Below, one piece after another: positions 17,341 through 26,389 of a stretch of DNA of 64,000 nucleotides. Numbering within the stretch: the first letter of the stretch is position 1; the number at the start of each line of letters is the position of its first letter. The notes beneath the pieces are model-generated. The model had not been told where the DNA came from. It made no database searches and saw only the letters and a program-made list of their open reading frames with translations. Both the position numbers and the translations under genes were made by a program. The DNA is from Rhodoplanes serenus (GTDB taxonomy: Bacteria > Pseudomonadota > Alphaproteobacteria > Rhizobiales > Xanthobacteraceae), in NCBI GenBank assembly GCA_009720755.1, contig WNKV01000011.1, positions 62,001 through 126,000 of the forward strand, read 5' to 3'.

Positions 17341-18440
17341 CCCGCCCGCGACCGCCGTTCCGCGCCGACCAGGTCGGCAGCCTGCTGCGTCCCGCCGCCC
17401 TCAAGGAGATGCGCGCCCGTGTCCAGGCCGGCACGGCCTCTCCCGAGGATCTGCATCACGTCGAGGACGACGAGATTCGCCGCATCATCCGGCGGCAGGA
17501 GGAGATCGGCCTCCAGGCGGTCACCGACGGCGAGTTCCGCCGCTCCTGGTGGCACTTCGATTTCCTCAAGAAGCTCGACGGAGTCGAAGGCTTCGAGACG
17601 GCGTCGGGCATCCAGTTCCAGGGCGTGCAGACGCGCGCCGAGGGTGTGCGGGTGACCGGGCGGATCGGCTTCTCGGGCCACCCGATGATCGAGCATTTCA
17701 GGTTTCTCCGGGCCAACACCAAGGTCACCCCGAAGATGACGATTCCGTCACCGTCGGTGCTGCACTTCCGTGGCGGCCGCAAGGAAATCAGCACCGCGGT
17801 GTATCCGCATCTCGACGCCTTCTTCGACGATCTCGCCCGCGCCTACCGCAAGGTCGTCAAGGCGTTCTACGAGGCCGGCTGCCGCTATCTCCAGTTCGAC
17901 GACACCGTGTGGGCCTATCTGTGCTCCAAGGAGCAGCTTCATCTTGCCCGCCAGCGTGGCGAGGAGGTGGAGAAGCTGCCACGCATCTATGCCGACGTGA
18001 TCAACCACGCCATCGCCGACCGACCGCACGACATGGTGATCACCACCCATGTGTGCCGCGGCAACTTCCGCTCCACCTGGGTCAGCGAGGGCGGCTACGA
18101 GCCGATCGCCGAGCGGCTTCTCGCCGGCATCGATTACGACGGCTACTTCCTCGAATACGACACCGAGCGGGCCGGCGGCTTCGAGCCGCTGCGCTTCCTG
18201 CCCAAGGGCCGCAAGATGGTGGTGCTCGGGCTGGTCACCACCAAGTCGGGGACGCTGGAGAACACCGACGCCATCGAGCGCCGGATCGAGGAGGCGTCCA
18301 AGTATGTCGCGCTCGATCAGCTCGCGCTCAGCCCGCAATGCGGCTTCGCCTCTACCGAAGAGGGAAATCTGCTCTCCGAGGAGGAGCAGTGGGCGAAGCT
18401 CGCCATGATCGTCGAGCTCGCCGCCGACGTGTGGGGGTGA
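17337..18440 (+). CDS. MetE C-terminal-domain-like (cobalamin-independent methionine synthase II family) protein
   Basis: 367 residues related to the catalytic C-terminal half of MetE and to stand-alone relatives such as Bacillus YxjG. It has FRADQVGSLLRP at the start, QAVTDGEFRRSWWHFDF, CRYLQFDDTVWAYLC, TTHVCRGN and LGLVTTKSGTLE. Its ATG overlaps the ATPase stop (ATGA), so it is translated as the last gene of the transporter operon. That suggests it acts on the imported compound, for example in methyl or C1 transfer, rather than in ordinary methionine synthesis. The family includes members of unknown substrate; no precise reaction can be given. Confidence 0.72.
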   Translation: MTRPRPPFRADQVGSLLRPAALKEMRARVQAGTASPEDLHHVEDDEIRRIIRRQEEIGLQAVTDGEFRRSWWHFDFLKKLDGVEGFETASGIQFQGVQTRAEGVRVTGRIGFSGHPMIEHFRFLRANTKVTPKMTIPSPSVLHFRGGRKEISTAVYPHLDAFFDDLARAYRKVVKAFYEAGCRYLQFDDTVWAYLCSKEQLHLARQRGEEVEKLPRIYADVINHAIADRPHDMVITTHVCRGNFRSTWVSEGGYEPIAERLLAGIDYDGYFLEYDTERAGGFEPLRFLPKGRKMVVLGLVTTKSGTLENTDAIERRIEEASKYVALDQLALSPQCGFASTEEGNLLSEEEQWAKLAMIVELAADVWG

Positions 18441-18446
18441 GCGGGG

Positions 18447-18485
18447 CGCCGGAACGCCGCGCCGGAACGCCGCGCCGGAATGCCG
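18447..18485. repeat. Three tandem copies of a 13-mer after the MetE-like gene
   Basis: CGCCGGAACGCCG at 18447-18459 and 18460-18472, then CGCCGGAATGCCG at 18473-18485. The array begins six bases after the stop codon. Each unit can fold on its neighbour, so it may also work as a weak hairpin. Confidence 0.85.
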
Positions 18486-18651
18486 TCGGTGGCGTCGCGG
18501 GTCGGGCGTTGCGTCCTGTAGAACCCGCCCGGGGCCGAACAGCGCTTGCGATTCCCCCGGAAGGCGATATCTGACGGCGACGTGCCGACGCGGGCGCCCG
18601 GAACGGCGCATCGGTGCGGTGGGGGCTCGGCCTCGCTCGAACGGATCACCC

Positions 18652-19605
18652 ATGACCACCACGCTCGTCGCCGACATCGGTGGCACCAATACCCGGCTGG
18701 CGGTGTCCGGCCCGGACGGTCGGCCGCATCGCATGGAGCTGTTCGCCAACCGCACCGTCGCGGGCCTCGACGACGCCATCGGGCGCTATCTCGCGACGAT
18801 TCCGGAGCGGCCGGAGGCGGCCGTGCTGGCGATGGCGGCGCCGGTGCGCGGCCGCAAGATCGCGCTCACCAATCGCAGCCAATGGGTGATCGATCTCGAT
18901 CGCCTGGAGGCGCGGTTCGGCTTCCGCTGGGCGTGTGCCGTCAACGATTTCGAAGCGCTGGCCTGGGCGCTGCCGGAGTTCGGGCCGGGCGATCTGCGGC
19001 CGCTCGGCGATCGCCTGCCGAGCCGCGACGGCCCGGTGGCGGTGCTCGGTCCCGGCACCGGGCTCGGCGTCGCCGCCCTGGTGCCCGAGGAGGACGGCGG
19101 CTGGACCGCGGTCGCCAGCGAGGCCGGTCACATCGCGTTCGGCCCCGCCGAGCCCGACGAATGGCCGGTGTTCGAGCGCCTCGCCGCGCAGCTCGGGCGG
19201 GTTTCGGCCGAGCGGGTGATCTCCGGCATCGGTCTGGCGCGCCTGCACGCCGCCCTGCATCTCGACGCGCCGGCGCTCGATGCGCCCGCCGTCGACGCCG
19301 CCGCCGCGGCGGGCGATCCGGCGGCGCGCGCCACCGTCGCACTGTTCGTGCGGCTGCTCGGCCGCTTCGCCGGCGATGTCGCGCTCGCCTTCCGGTCCAC
19401 CGGCGGCGTGTTCGTCGGCGGCGGCGTCGCCCAGAAGCTCGGCGAGCTGATCGATGCGGCGGCGTTCCGGACGGCGTTCGAGGCGCATCCGCCGATGGAG
19501 CGGATGCTGGCTGCGATCCCGACCGCGCTGGTCACCTATCCGGAGCCGGGGCTGCTCGGCTGCGCCGCCTATGCGGCCCATCTGGCGCGGCGCCGTCCTG
19601 CCTGA
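18652..19605 (+). CDS. glk: Glucokinase
   Basis: 317 residues, the length of the proteobacterial Glk family. The phosphate-binding motif VADIGGTNTRLAV lies at residues 5-17, the adenosine region LGPGTGLGVAALV in the middle, and the conserved EAGHIAFGP after it, with VFVGGGVAQKL near the C-terminus. It phosphorylates glucose at position 6 with ATP. The ATG at 18652 was chosen because the motif follows immediately. It stands alone between the aromatic cluster and the macrodomain gene, which is convergent. Confidence 0.92.
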   Translation: MTTTLVADIGGTNTRLAVSGPDGRPHRMELFANRTVAGLDDAIGRYLATIPERPEAAVLAMAAPVRGRKIALTNRSQWVIDLDRLEARFGFRWACAVNDFEALAWALPEFGPGDLRPLGDRLPSRDGPVAVLGPGTGLGVAALVPEEDGGWTAVASEAGHIAFGPAEPDEWPVFERLAAQLGRVSAERVISGIGLARLHAALHLDAPALDAPAVDAAAAAGDPAARATVALFVRLLGRFAGDVALAFRSTGGVFVGGGVAQKLGELIDAAAFRTAFEAHPPMERMLAAIPTALVTYPEPGLLGCAAYAAHLARRRPA

Positions 19606-19629
19606 CGAAACGGCAGCGTAGAAGGCCGT

Positions 19630-20217
19630 TCAGGCGAGACCGCGGGCGCGCAGCGCGTCGACGTGACAAGCCGCCGATGTCTCGCCGAAGCAGCAGAAGA
19701 TCACCCGATCGATCGGGCGCGCCGCCATGGTCGCATCATTGCCGTCGCGCGTGAACGACGCCAGCGTCGCCGTCACCGTGTCGACCGCGATGCCGGCGGC
19801 GCGATCGGGCGGAAAGCCGTAGATGCCGGTGGAGATCGCCGAGAAGGCGAGCGAGGTGAGGTCATGCCGGCGCGCCAGCGCGAGCGCCGTGCGGTAGCAG
19901 CCGGCGAGCAGCGCGTCCTCGTCGTGATCGCCGCCCGCCCACACCGGGCCGACCGCATGGATGACGTGACGAGCCGGCAGGCGGAAGCCGGGCGTGATCT
20001 TGGCCGAGCCGGTCTCGCAGCCGCCGAGCGGGCGGCACGCCTCCAGCAGCTCCGGTCCGGCGGCGCGATGGATGGCGCCGTCGACGCCGCCGCCGCCGCC
20101 GAGGCTGCGGTTGGCGGCGTTGACGATGGCGTCCACCGCGAGCGTCGTGATGTCGGCGACGATCACCTCGATCCGCGTGGAGCCGAGCCGGGTCGCGGCA
20201 TGGGGGGCAGGTTGCAT
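19630..20217 (-). CDS. Macrodomain protein (O-acetyl-ADP-ribose deacetylase-like)
   Basis: 195 residues. ADP-ribose-binding macrodomain motifs are clear: [22 protein letters not shown], then [15 protein letters not shown] and [12 protein letters not shown]. Members such as YmdB hydrolyse O-acetyl-ADP-ribose or remove ADP-ribose from proteins. An AGGAGG sequence lies 8 nt before the ATG at 20217, so that start is preferred over an in-frame GTG at 20226, which overlaps the ribosome site. Convergent with glk. No partner gene indicates a specific role. Confidence 0.9.
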   Translation of the reverse strand: MQPAPHAATRLGSTRIEVIVADITTLAVDAIVNAANRSLGGGGGVDGAIHRAAGPELLEACRPLGGCETGSAKITPGFRLPARHVIHAVGPVWAGGDHDEDALLAGCYRTALALARRHDLTSLAFSAISTGIYGFPPDRAAGIAVDTVTATLASFTRDGNDATMAARPIDRVIFCCFGETSAACHVDALRARGLA

Positions 20218-20623
20218 CGTCGTCACCTCCTCGCTCCACTGGCCGGCGCACGCGTTGGCGGCGTCATGCGACTGCGTCGGTCGACAGCCTCGTGCCGATG
20301 TCTCGCCATCGCCAGTCGTGCCGGTTCCGCGGCTGCGGGTTCATCGTCGACGCGAAACTCCCGCCACAGACTGCCGTTGCAGACTCCCGCCCGGAGCAGT
20401 CCGCGGCGCCGGCTGCGAGGCGATCGCGGCGCGCCGTGTTTCCTGGCGCGGAACGCGGGTCGCGAGGCCCTGATCGTCGGGCGCGACGCATCGCGGCGGC
20501 CATATCGGCCGGATCACACCTCGGTAGCCCGAATGTGTCCATGGCGCAACAGATGGGAGAGTGCTGCGCGATACGTAGCCGCGCCCACTTGATGCGATTT
20601 CGCGGCTTCGGTCTAATTGATGC
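20218..20623. other. Spacer, no gene recognised
   Basis: Between the leftward macrodomain gene and the rightward acetyltransferase gene. It holds the macrodomain ribosome site (revcomp AGGAGG just after 20218) and presumably both promoters. Short ORFs here have Arg/Ala/Pro-rich translations with no recognisable motif, and I treat them as spurious. Confidence 0.6.
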
Positions 20624-21133
20624 ATGAGCACCGTCCTGATCGAGATTCGTCGTGCCAAGACCTCCGATGCGGCCTCCGTCGCGGCGGCGCACGACGAGGC
20701 TTGGCGGAGCGCCTATCGCGGTGTGATCCCGGGTCCCGAGCTGGAGAAGCTGGTGAACCGGCGGGGACCCGCGTGGTGGGACGGCGCCATCCGCAAGGGC
20801 AGCCGTGTGTCGCTGTTCGTGTTCGGCGACACCGTGGCGGGCTATTCCAATTATGGCCGCAACCGTGCTCGCAGCCTGCCCTACGAGGGCGAGGTGTACG
20901 AGCTGTATCTGCGGCCGGAGTTCCAGGGCCTCGGCTTCGGTCGCCGGCTGTTCACGGCGGCGCGGCGCGATCTCGCCCAGAACGGCATGAAGAGCGTGGT
21001 GGTGTGGGCGCTGTCCGACAACGAGCCGGCGCTGGAGTTCTACCGCGCCCTCGGCGGCCGTCCGGTGGCGCGCTCGTCCGAGACCTTCGGCACCCGCACG
21101 CTCGACAAGGTCGCCTTCGCCTGGCCGGCGTGA
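20624..21133 (+). CDS. GNAT family N-acetyltransferase
   Basis: 169 residues with the GNAT layout: an N-terminal IRRAKTSDAASVAAAHDEAWRS helix region, beta strands to VYELYLRP, and the acetyl-CoA pyrophosphate loop QGLGFGRRLF at about residues 101-110. It ends with NEPALEFYRALGGRPV. It transfers an acetyl group to an amine on an unknown acceptor; similarity to RimI-like proteins does not fix a substrate. The stop codon lies within the first copy of a tandem 15-bp duplication. Confidence 0.88.
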   Translation: MSTVLIEIRRAKTSDAASVAAAHDEAWRSAYRGVIPGPELEKLVNRRGPAWWDGAIRKGSRVSLFVFGDTVAGYSNYGRNRARSLPYEGEVYELYLRPEFQGLGFGRRLFTAARRDLAQNGMKSVVVWALSDNEPALEFYRALGGRPVARSSETFGTRTLDKVAFAWPA

Positions 21134-21166
21134 GATTGGCCGGCGTGAGATTGGCGGGCATGACCC
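21122..21166. repeat. Tandem 15-bp duplication spanning a stop codon
   Basis: TGGCCGGCGTGAGAT at 21122-21136 and 21137-21151, with a decayed third copy at 21152-21166. The first copy contains the last codons and TGA of the GNAT gene. Confidence 0.85.
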
Positions 21167-21551
21167 GCACCCCGGCGTGACCCGGGCATCGACTCGATGA
21201 AGTCCTTCAGGCCGCGTGCCCCGGACGAGGGGTGTCGCGAGGTCGCAGCAACCGCGTCGTCCCGGGTCACGGCGCGGTGCGCCACGCCCGAGACACCGAG
21301 CTCACGAGACCGGGGCCTCCCGTCTTTTGTCCCATTGCCAGCCTGTGTGCAGCGCGGTACGGTTCCGCCGCATCATTCCGCGGCGCCGGCGTGCCGGTGT
21401 CCGGCTGGCGGCACCACCGCCACACCGTTTTTGCCGACCACTGAACCAGACCGCTGAACACGACCTCGCGTGATCGTCCGCCGGCGTTCCATCAGGCCGG
21501 GTGGGCGCACTCCTGACCTCAGCCACCGACCCCCATGTTTCGTCCGTGACG
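21134..21551. other. Spacer, no gene recognised
   Basis: Apart from the end of the 15-bp duplication, I see no coding signature here. It probably carries the promoter of the mesaconyl-CoA hydratase gene. A less GC-rich stretch lies near 21320-21460. Confidence 0.55.
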
Positions 21552-22601
21552 ATGGCCAAGACCAGTTCGGGGCGCTACTTCGAAGACTTCCGCATCGGTG
21601 ACGTGATCCGGCACGCGGTGCCGCGGACCGTCACGGACGGCGACGTCGCCCTCTACACGGCGCTGTACGGGCCGCGCTTCGCGGTGCAGAGCTCCGACGC
21701 CTTCGCCCGGGCGATCGGCTATCCGCGCGCCCCGATCGACGATCTGTTGCTGTTCCACATCGTGTTCGGCAAGACCGTGCCGGACATCTCGCTCAATGCC
21801 GTGGCCAATCTCGGCTATGCCGAGGCGCGCTTCCTCGCCGCGGTCTATCCGGGCGACACCCTGACGGCGACCTCCGAGGTCATCGGCCTCAAGGAGAACT
21901 CCAGCCGCCGCACCGGCGTCGTCTATGTCCGCTCGGCCGGCTGGCGCCAGGACGGCACCAAGGTCCTCGAATACGTCCGCTGGGTGATGGTCAACAAGCG
22001 CGACGAGGCGGCGCGGCCGACCGGCGAGCTGGTTCCCGAGCTGGCGCCCTCGCTCGATCCGGCGCTGCTCGGCGACGGCTGCCCGCGGATCGACGTCGCG
22101 GCGTGGGACTTCGGCCTGTCGGGCGCGCCGTACCGATTCGACGATTTCGAGATCGGCGAGAAGATCGACCATGTCGACGGCATGACGGTGCAGGAGGCGG
22201 AGCACCAGCTCGCCACCCGCCTGTATCAGAATACGGCCAAGGTCCACTTCAACCAGTTCATGCAGGTGCGCACCCGGGTCGGTCGACGGCTGATCTATGG
22301 CGGCCACGTCATCTCGCTCGCCCGGGCGCTCTCCTACAACGGCCTCGCCAACGTGTTCCACGTTGCCGGGATCAACAGCGGCACCCACGTCTCGCCGCTG
22401 TTCGCCGGCGACACCGTGTTCGCCTGGTCGGAGGTGCTGGACCGGGCGGCGCTGCCGGGCCGCTCCGACGTCGGCGCGCTGCGATTGCGGCTGGTCGCCA
22501 CCAAGGATCGCGTCTGCGACGACCATCCCTATCGGATCGGTCACGACTACGAGCCGGGCGTGATTCTCGATCTCGACTACTGGGCGCTGATTCCGCGCTG
22601 A
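21552..22601 (+). CDS. mch: Mesaconyl-CoA hydratase (beta-methylmalyl-CoA dehydratase), double-hotdog MaoC family
   Basis: 349 residues. The segments GRYFEDFRIGDVIRHAVPRT, FGKTVPDISLNAVANLGYAE and KVLEYVRWVMVNKRD match mesaconyl-CoA hydratase of the ethylmalonyl-CoA pathway (Rhodobacter Mch, Methylobacterium Mcd). A second hotdog half carries HVDGMTVQEAEHQLATRLYQ and YGGHVISLARALSYNGLAN. It hydrates mesaconyl-CoA to beta-methylmalyl-CoA during acetyl-CoA assimilation without a glyoxylate bypass. The start at ATG 21552 agrees with the family N-terminus (MAKTS). It lies 260 bp upstream of sdhCDAB, which would oxidise the succinate generated in that pathway. Confidence 0.85.
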   Translation: MAKTSSGRYFEDFRIGDVIRHAVPRTVTDGDVALYTALYGPRFAVQSSDAFARAIGYPRAPIDDLLLFHIVFGKTVPDISLNAVANLGYAEARFLAAVYPGDTLTATSEVIGLKENSSRRTGVVYVRSAGWRQDGTKVLEYVRWVMVNKRDEAARPTGELVPELAPSLDPALLGDGCPRIDVAAWDFGLSGAPYRFDDFEIGEKIDHVDGMTVQEAEHQLATRLYQNTAKVHFNQFMQVRTRVGRRLIYGGHVISLARALSYNGLANVFHVAGINSGTHVSPLFAGDTVFAWSEVLDRAALPGRSDVGALRLRLVATKDRVCDDHPYRIGHDYEPGVILDLDYWALIPR

Positions 22602-22794
22602 CCGCCCGGCGGCCGCCGACATTTCTGTTTCGCTGCGCCGCACGCCTTTGCGGGGCTCCCGCGCGACCCCCCCCCGGGTGGTCCGCGCGACGCGGTGCCG
22701 CGCGGCGGCGGGCCGTCTCGCCCGATGCCGCCGATCGCATCGCGCGAGGCCGTCCCGGCATGCAAACATGTGACCCCGGGCATCCCCCGCAAGC

Positions 22795-22852
22795 CCAGAT
22801 TGGGCATTGCACAACAGACGCGCATCTGCTTCAAGGAACTGGCCCAATCTGG
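22795..22852 (+). promoter_or_regulatory. Long-stem RNA structure overlapping the sdhC ribosome site
   Basis: A perfect 11-bp inverted repeat, CCAGATTGGGC at 22795-22805 and GCCCAATCTGG at 22842-22852, encloses 36 nt that hold a small CAGA/TCTG hairpin (22815-22828). The right arm runs into the GGAG ribosome site (22851-22854) of sdhC, whose ATG is at 22862. If transcribed, the fold would partly mask translation start. A control role is inferred. Confidence 0.5.
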
Positions 22853-22861
22853 AGTAATTCC

Positions 22862-23272
22862 ATGGCTGAACGCCCGGCGCGGGTCGAGCGGCCGCTATCG
22901 CCGCACCTCCAAATCTATCGCCTGACCTTCACGTTCCTGATGTCCGGGTTCCACCGGGTCACCGGGATCGTTCTCTATCTCGGCTTCCTGCTGGTGGCCT
23001 GGTGGCTGCTCGCCGCCGCCTCCGGCCCCAACGCCTATACCTGGGTCCAGTGGTTCATGAGCACCTGGATCGGCCGGCTGGTGCTGCTCGGCTTCTCGTG
23101 GGGGCTGATCCACCACTCGCTCGGCGGCGTCCGCCACCTGATCTGGGACACCGGCCGCGGCTTCGCCCCGCACGAGCGCGAGTGGCTGGCGCGGGCGACC
23201 CTGATCGGCTCGATCTCGCTGACGCTGCTGGTGTGGATGATCGGCGGCTTCGTCATGGGAGGTCTGCGATGA
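22862..23272 (+). CDS. sdhC: Succinate dehydrogenase cytochrome b556 subunit
   Basis: 136 residues with three membrane helices. The N-terminal RPLSPHLQIYRLTFTFLMSGFHRVTG is the family signature, and HHSLGGVRHLIWD supplies the haem-ligand His. It anchors the complex and forms the quinone site with SdhD. First gene of sdhCDAB; overlaps sdhD by 4 bp. It begins 10 nt after a structured leader. Confidence 0.95.
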   Translation: MAERPARVERPLSPHLQIYRLTFTFLMSGFHRVTGIVLYLGFLLVAWWLLAAASGPNAYTWVQWFMSTWIGRLVLLGFSWGLIHHSLGGVRHLIWDTGRGFAPHEREWLARATLIGSISLTLLVWMIGGFVMGGLR

Positions 23273-23658
23273 AGTCGACCAGCATCCGCACGCCGCTTGG
23301 CAAGGTGCGCGGGCTCGGTAGCGCCAAGTCCGGCACCGAGCACTGGTGGGAGATGCGTCTCACCTCGATCGCGCTGCTGCCGCTGACGCTGGCCGCGATC
23401 GTCATCGTCATCTCGCTGATCGGCCGCAACCACGCCGCCGTCGTGCAGATCCTGGGCTCGCCCCTGGTGGCGATCACCATGCTGCTGTTCGTCTGGACGG
23501 TGACGCTGCACATGCGGCTCGGCCTCCAGTCGGTGATCGAGGACTATGTGCACGGCAAGGCGATGAAGACCGCCCTGCTGATCGCCAACACGTTCCTCAC
23601 GATCGTGCTCTGGCTGGCCTGCACCTACGCGATTCTCAAGCTCTCGTTCGGAGTCTGA
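23269..23658 (+). CDS. sdhD: Succinate dehydrogenase membrane anchor subunit
   Basis: 129 residues. A short soluble start (TPLGKVRGLGSAKSGTEHWW) is followed by three hydrophobic helices; HMRLGLQSVIEDYVHG is the conserved region between the second and third. It starts inside the sdhC stop (ATGA) and ends 3 bp before sdhA. The usual alphaproteobacterial SdhD pattern. Confidence 0.94.
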   Translation: MKSTSIRTPLGKVRGLGSAKSGTEHWWEMRLTSIALLPLTLAAIVIVISLIGRNHAAVVQILGSPLVAITMLLFVWTVTLHMRLGLQSVIEDYVHGKAMKTALLIANTFLTIVLWLACTYAILKLSFGV

Positions 23659-23661
23659 CCG

Positions 23662-25497
23662 ATGGCCGTCAACGGTTCCGGAAACGGCGGGGCGCCGGCG
23701 GTGAACGGCCGTGCCTATCCGCTCGAAGACCACACCTACGACGTCATCGTGGTGGGCGCCGGCGGCGCCGGCCTGCGCGCCGTCGTGGGGTGCAGCGAGG
23801 CCGGCCTGCGCACCGCCTGCCTGACCAAGGTGTTCCCCACGCGCTCCCACACGGTGGCGGCGCAGGGCGGCATCTCGGCGGCGCTCGGCAACATGGGGCC
23901 GGACGATTGGCGCTGGCACATGTACGACACCGTCAAGGGGTCGGACTGGCTCGGCGACCAGGATGCCATCGAGTATCTGTGCCGTAACGCCGCGGCCGCC
24001 GTCTACGAGCTGGAGCACTGGGGCGTGCCGTTCTCGCGCACCGAGGAAGGCAAGATCTACCAGCGCCCGTTCGGCGGCATGACCACCAACTACGGCCAGG
24101 GCATCGCCCAGCGCACCTGCGCGGCCGCCGACCGCACCGGCCACGCCATGCTGCACACACTGTATGGCGCCGCCCTCAAGCACTCGGCCGAGTTTTTGGT
24201 CGAGTACTTCGTGCTCGACCTGATCATGGACGACGAGGGCCGCTGCCGCGGTATCGTGGCCCTCAACATGGACGACGGCACGCTGCACCGCTTCCGCGCC
24301 CAGATGACCATCCTGGCGACCGGCGGCTACGGGCGCGCCTACCTGTCCTGCACCGGCGCCCACACCCAGACCGGCGACGGCAACGCCATGGTGCTGCGCG
24401 CCGGCCTGCCGCTCCAGGACATGGAGTTCGTCCAGTTCCACCCGACCGGCATCTACGGCTCGGGCTGCCTGATCACCGAGGGCTCGCGCGGCGAGGGCGG
24501 CTATCTCGTCAACTCCGAGGGCGAGCGCTTCATGGAGCGCTACGCGCCGTCCGCCAAGGACCTCGCCTCGCGCGACGTCGTCTCGCGCGCCATGACCATC
24601 GAGATCCGCGAGGGCCGCGGCGTCGGCAAGAGCAAGGACCACATCTTCCTGCACCTCGACCATCTCGATCCGAAGATCCTGGCCGAGCGTCTGCCGGGCA
24701 TCTCGGAGAGCGCCAAGATCTTCGCCGGCGTCGACGTCACCAAGGAGCCGATCCCGGTGCTGCCGACCGTCCACTACAACATGGGCGGCATCGCCACGAA
24801 CTATCACGGCGAGGCGTTGACCAAGCAGGGCGGCAATCCGGACCACATCGTGCCCGGCCTGATGGCGCTCGGCGAGGCCGCCTGCGTGTCGGTGCACGGG
24901 GCCAACCGGCTCGGCTCCAACTCGCTGATCGACCTCGTGGTGTTCGGCCGCGCCGCGGCGCTGCGCTGTGCGGAGCTGCTCGAGCCCGGCGCCACCCAGG
25001 CCAACCTGCCGAAGGACGCCGGCGATGCCGCGCTGGCGCGCCTCGACCGCTTCCGCAACGCCTCGGGCTCGACCCCCACGGCCGAGCTGCGCTCGCGCAT
25101 GCAGCGGGTGATGCAGAACAACTGTGCGGTGTTCCGCACCGGCGAGGTGCTCAACGAGGGCGTCAAGCTCATCGACGAGGTGCTGGCCGGCGCCGCCGAC
25201 GTGAAGGTCTCCGACCGCTCGCTGATCTGGAACACCGACCTGATCGAGACGCTGGAGTTCGACAATCTCATCGCCCAGGCGGTGGTGACGATGAACTCGG
25301 CCGCCAACCGCCAGGAGAGCCGCGGGGCGCACGCGCGCGAGGACTTCCCCGAGCGCGACGACAAGCAGTGGATGAAGCACACGCTGGCGTGGCTCGATCC
25401 GCAGACCCGCAAGGTCTCGATCGACTACCGGCCGGTGCACACCTACACGATGACGAACGACGTGTCGTACATCGAGCCCAAGGCGAGGGTCTACTGA
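23662..25497 (+). CDS. sdhA: Succinate dehydrogenase flavoprotein subunit
   Basis: 611 residues. The FAD-binding [12 protein letters not shown] lies near the start. The covalent-flavin His is His63 in [11 protein letters not shown]. Substrate and active-site segments include [23 protein letters not shown] and the HYNMGGI region, and the C-terminal half ends with the DYRPVH region. It oxidises succinate to fumarate in the TCA cycle and feeds electrons to SdhB. Complete and typical. Confidence 0.97.
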   Translation: MAVNGSGNGGAPAVNGRAYPLEDHTYDVIVVGAGGAGLRAVVGCSEAGLRTACLTKVFPTRSHTVAAQGGISAALGNMGPDDWRWHMYDTVKGSDWLGDQDAIEYLCRNAAAAVYELEHWGVPFSRTEEGKIYQRPFGGMTTNYGQGIAQRTCAAADRTGHAMLHTLYGAALKHSAEFLVEYFVLDLIMDDEGRCRGIVALNMDDGTLHRFRAQMTILATGGYGRAYLSCTGAHTQTGDGNAMVLRAGLPLQDMEFVQFHPTGIYGSGCLITEGSRGEGGYLVNSEGERFMERYAPSAKDLASRDVVSRAMTIEIREGRGVGKSKDHIFLHLDHLDPKILAERLPGISESAKIFAGVDVTKEPIPVLPTVHYNMGGIATNYHGEALTKQGGNPDHIVPGLMALGEAACVSVHGANRLGSNSLIDLVVFGRAAALRCAELLEPGATQANLPKDAGDAALARLDRFRNASGSTPTAELRSRMQRVMQNNCAVFRTGEVLNEGVKLIDEVLAGAADVKVSDRSLIWNTDLIETLEFDNLIAQAVVTMNSAANRQESRGAHAREDFPERDDKQWMKHTLAWLDPQTRKVSIDYRPVHTYTMTNDVSYIEPKARVY

Positions 25498-25499
25498 AC

Positions 25500-26282
25500 A
25501 TGGTCGAATTCACCCTGCCCAAGAACTCTCGGGTCACCGACGGCAAGGTGTGGCCGAAGCCGGAGGGCGCGACCAACACCCGCGAGTTCCGCGTCTATCG
25601 CTGGAATCCCGACGACGGCAAGAACCCGCAGGTCGACACCTTCACGGTCGATCTCGACGACTGCGGGCCGATGGTTCTCGACGCGCTGATCTGGATCAAG
25701 AACAAGATCGACCCGACGCTGACGTTCCGGCGCTCGTGCCGCGAGGGCATCTGCGGCTCCTGCGCCATGAACATCGACGGCGTCAACACGCTCGCCTGCA
25801 CCAAGGACATGGGCGAGGTGAAGGGGGCCGTGAAAGTCAATCCGCTGCCGCACCAGCCGGTCGCGAAGGATCTGGTGCCCGACCTCACCAACTTCTTCGC
25901 CCAGCACGCGCTGGTGCAGCCCTGGCTCCAGACCGAGACGGTGGCGCCCGAGAAGGAGTGGCCGCAGAGCCGCGAGGACCGCGAGAAGCTCGACGGTCTG
26001 TACGAGTGCATCCTGTGCGCCTGCTGCTCGACCTCGTGCCCCGAATACTGGTGGAACCCGGACCGCTATCTCGGCCCGGCCGCGCTGCTGCATGCCTATC
26101 GCTGGGTCATCGATTCGCGCGACGAGGCCACCGGCGAGCGGCTCGACCAGCTCGAGGACCCGTTCCGCCTGTTCCGCTGCGTCACCATCCTGAACTGCTC
26201 CAAGGCGTGCCCGAAGGGCCTCAACCCCGCCAAGGCGATCGCCGAGCTGAAGAAGCTGATGGTCGAGCGGCAGAAGACCTGA
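25500..26282 (+). CDS. sdhB: Succinate dehydrogenase iron-sulfur subunit
   Basis: 260 residues starting 2 bp after the sdhA stop. All three clusters are visible: [2Fe-2S] in [11 protein letters not shown], [4Fe-4S] in [15 protein letters not shown], and [3Fe-4S] in [17 protein letters not shown]. It carries electrons from SdhA to the membrane quinone. The operon ends here, followed by two strong hairpins. Confidence 0.97.
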   Translation: MVEFTLPKNSRVTDGKVWPKPEGATNTREFRVYRWNPDDGKNPQVDTFTVDLDDCGPMVLDALIWIKNKIDPTLTFRRSCREGICGSCAMNIDGVNTLACTKDMGEVKGAVKVNPLPHQPVAKDLVPDLTNFFAQHALVQPWLQTETVAPEKEWPQSREDREKLDGLYECILCACCSTSCPEYWWNPDRYLGPAALLHAYRWVIDSRDEATGERLDQLEDPFRLFRCVTILNCSKACPKGLNPAKAIAELKKLMVERQKT

Positions 26283-26306
26283 ACGGGGTCGCCGGACCGA
26301 CGTTGA

Positions 26307-26370
26307 GATGGGGCGGCGCCAAGCGCCGTCCCATCGTGTTCCTCCGGGACGGCCTGCGGGCCGTCCCGGA
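26307..26370 (+). terminator. Two consecutive hairpins after sdhCDAB
   Basis: The first stem is GATGGGGCGGCG (26307-26318) with CGCCGTCCCATC (26324-26335), one mismatch. The second is a perfect 12-bp stem TCCGGGACGGCC (26343-26354) with GGCCGTCCCGGA (26359-26370), loop TGCG. No U-tract. They end 19 bp before the next ATG and probably stop or stabilise the sdh transcript. Confidence 0.6.
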
Positions 26371-26389
26371 CTCACATGGGGAACAAATC

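Noticed and set aside
20264-20692. Possible gene or transposase remnant in the spacer between the macrodomain and GNAT genes
   Set aside because: No transposase motif, terminal inverted repeats or target duplication; frames differ in no way from random GC-rich sequence.
21302-21559. Short ORFs upstream of mch
   Set aside because: No ribosome site or recognisable motif; they overlap the mch start.
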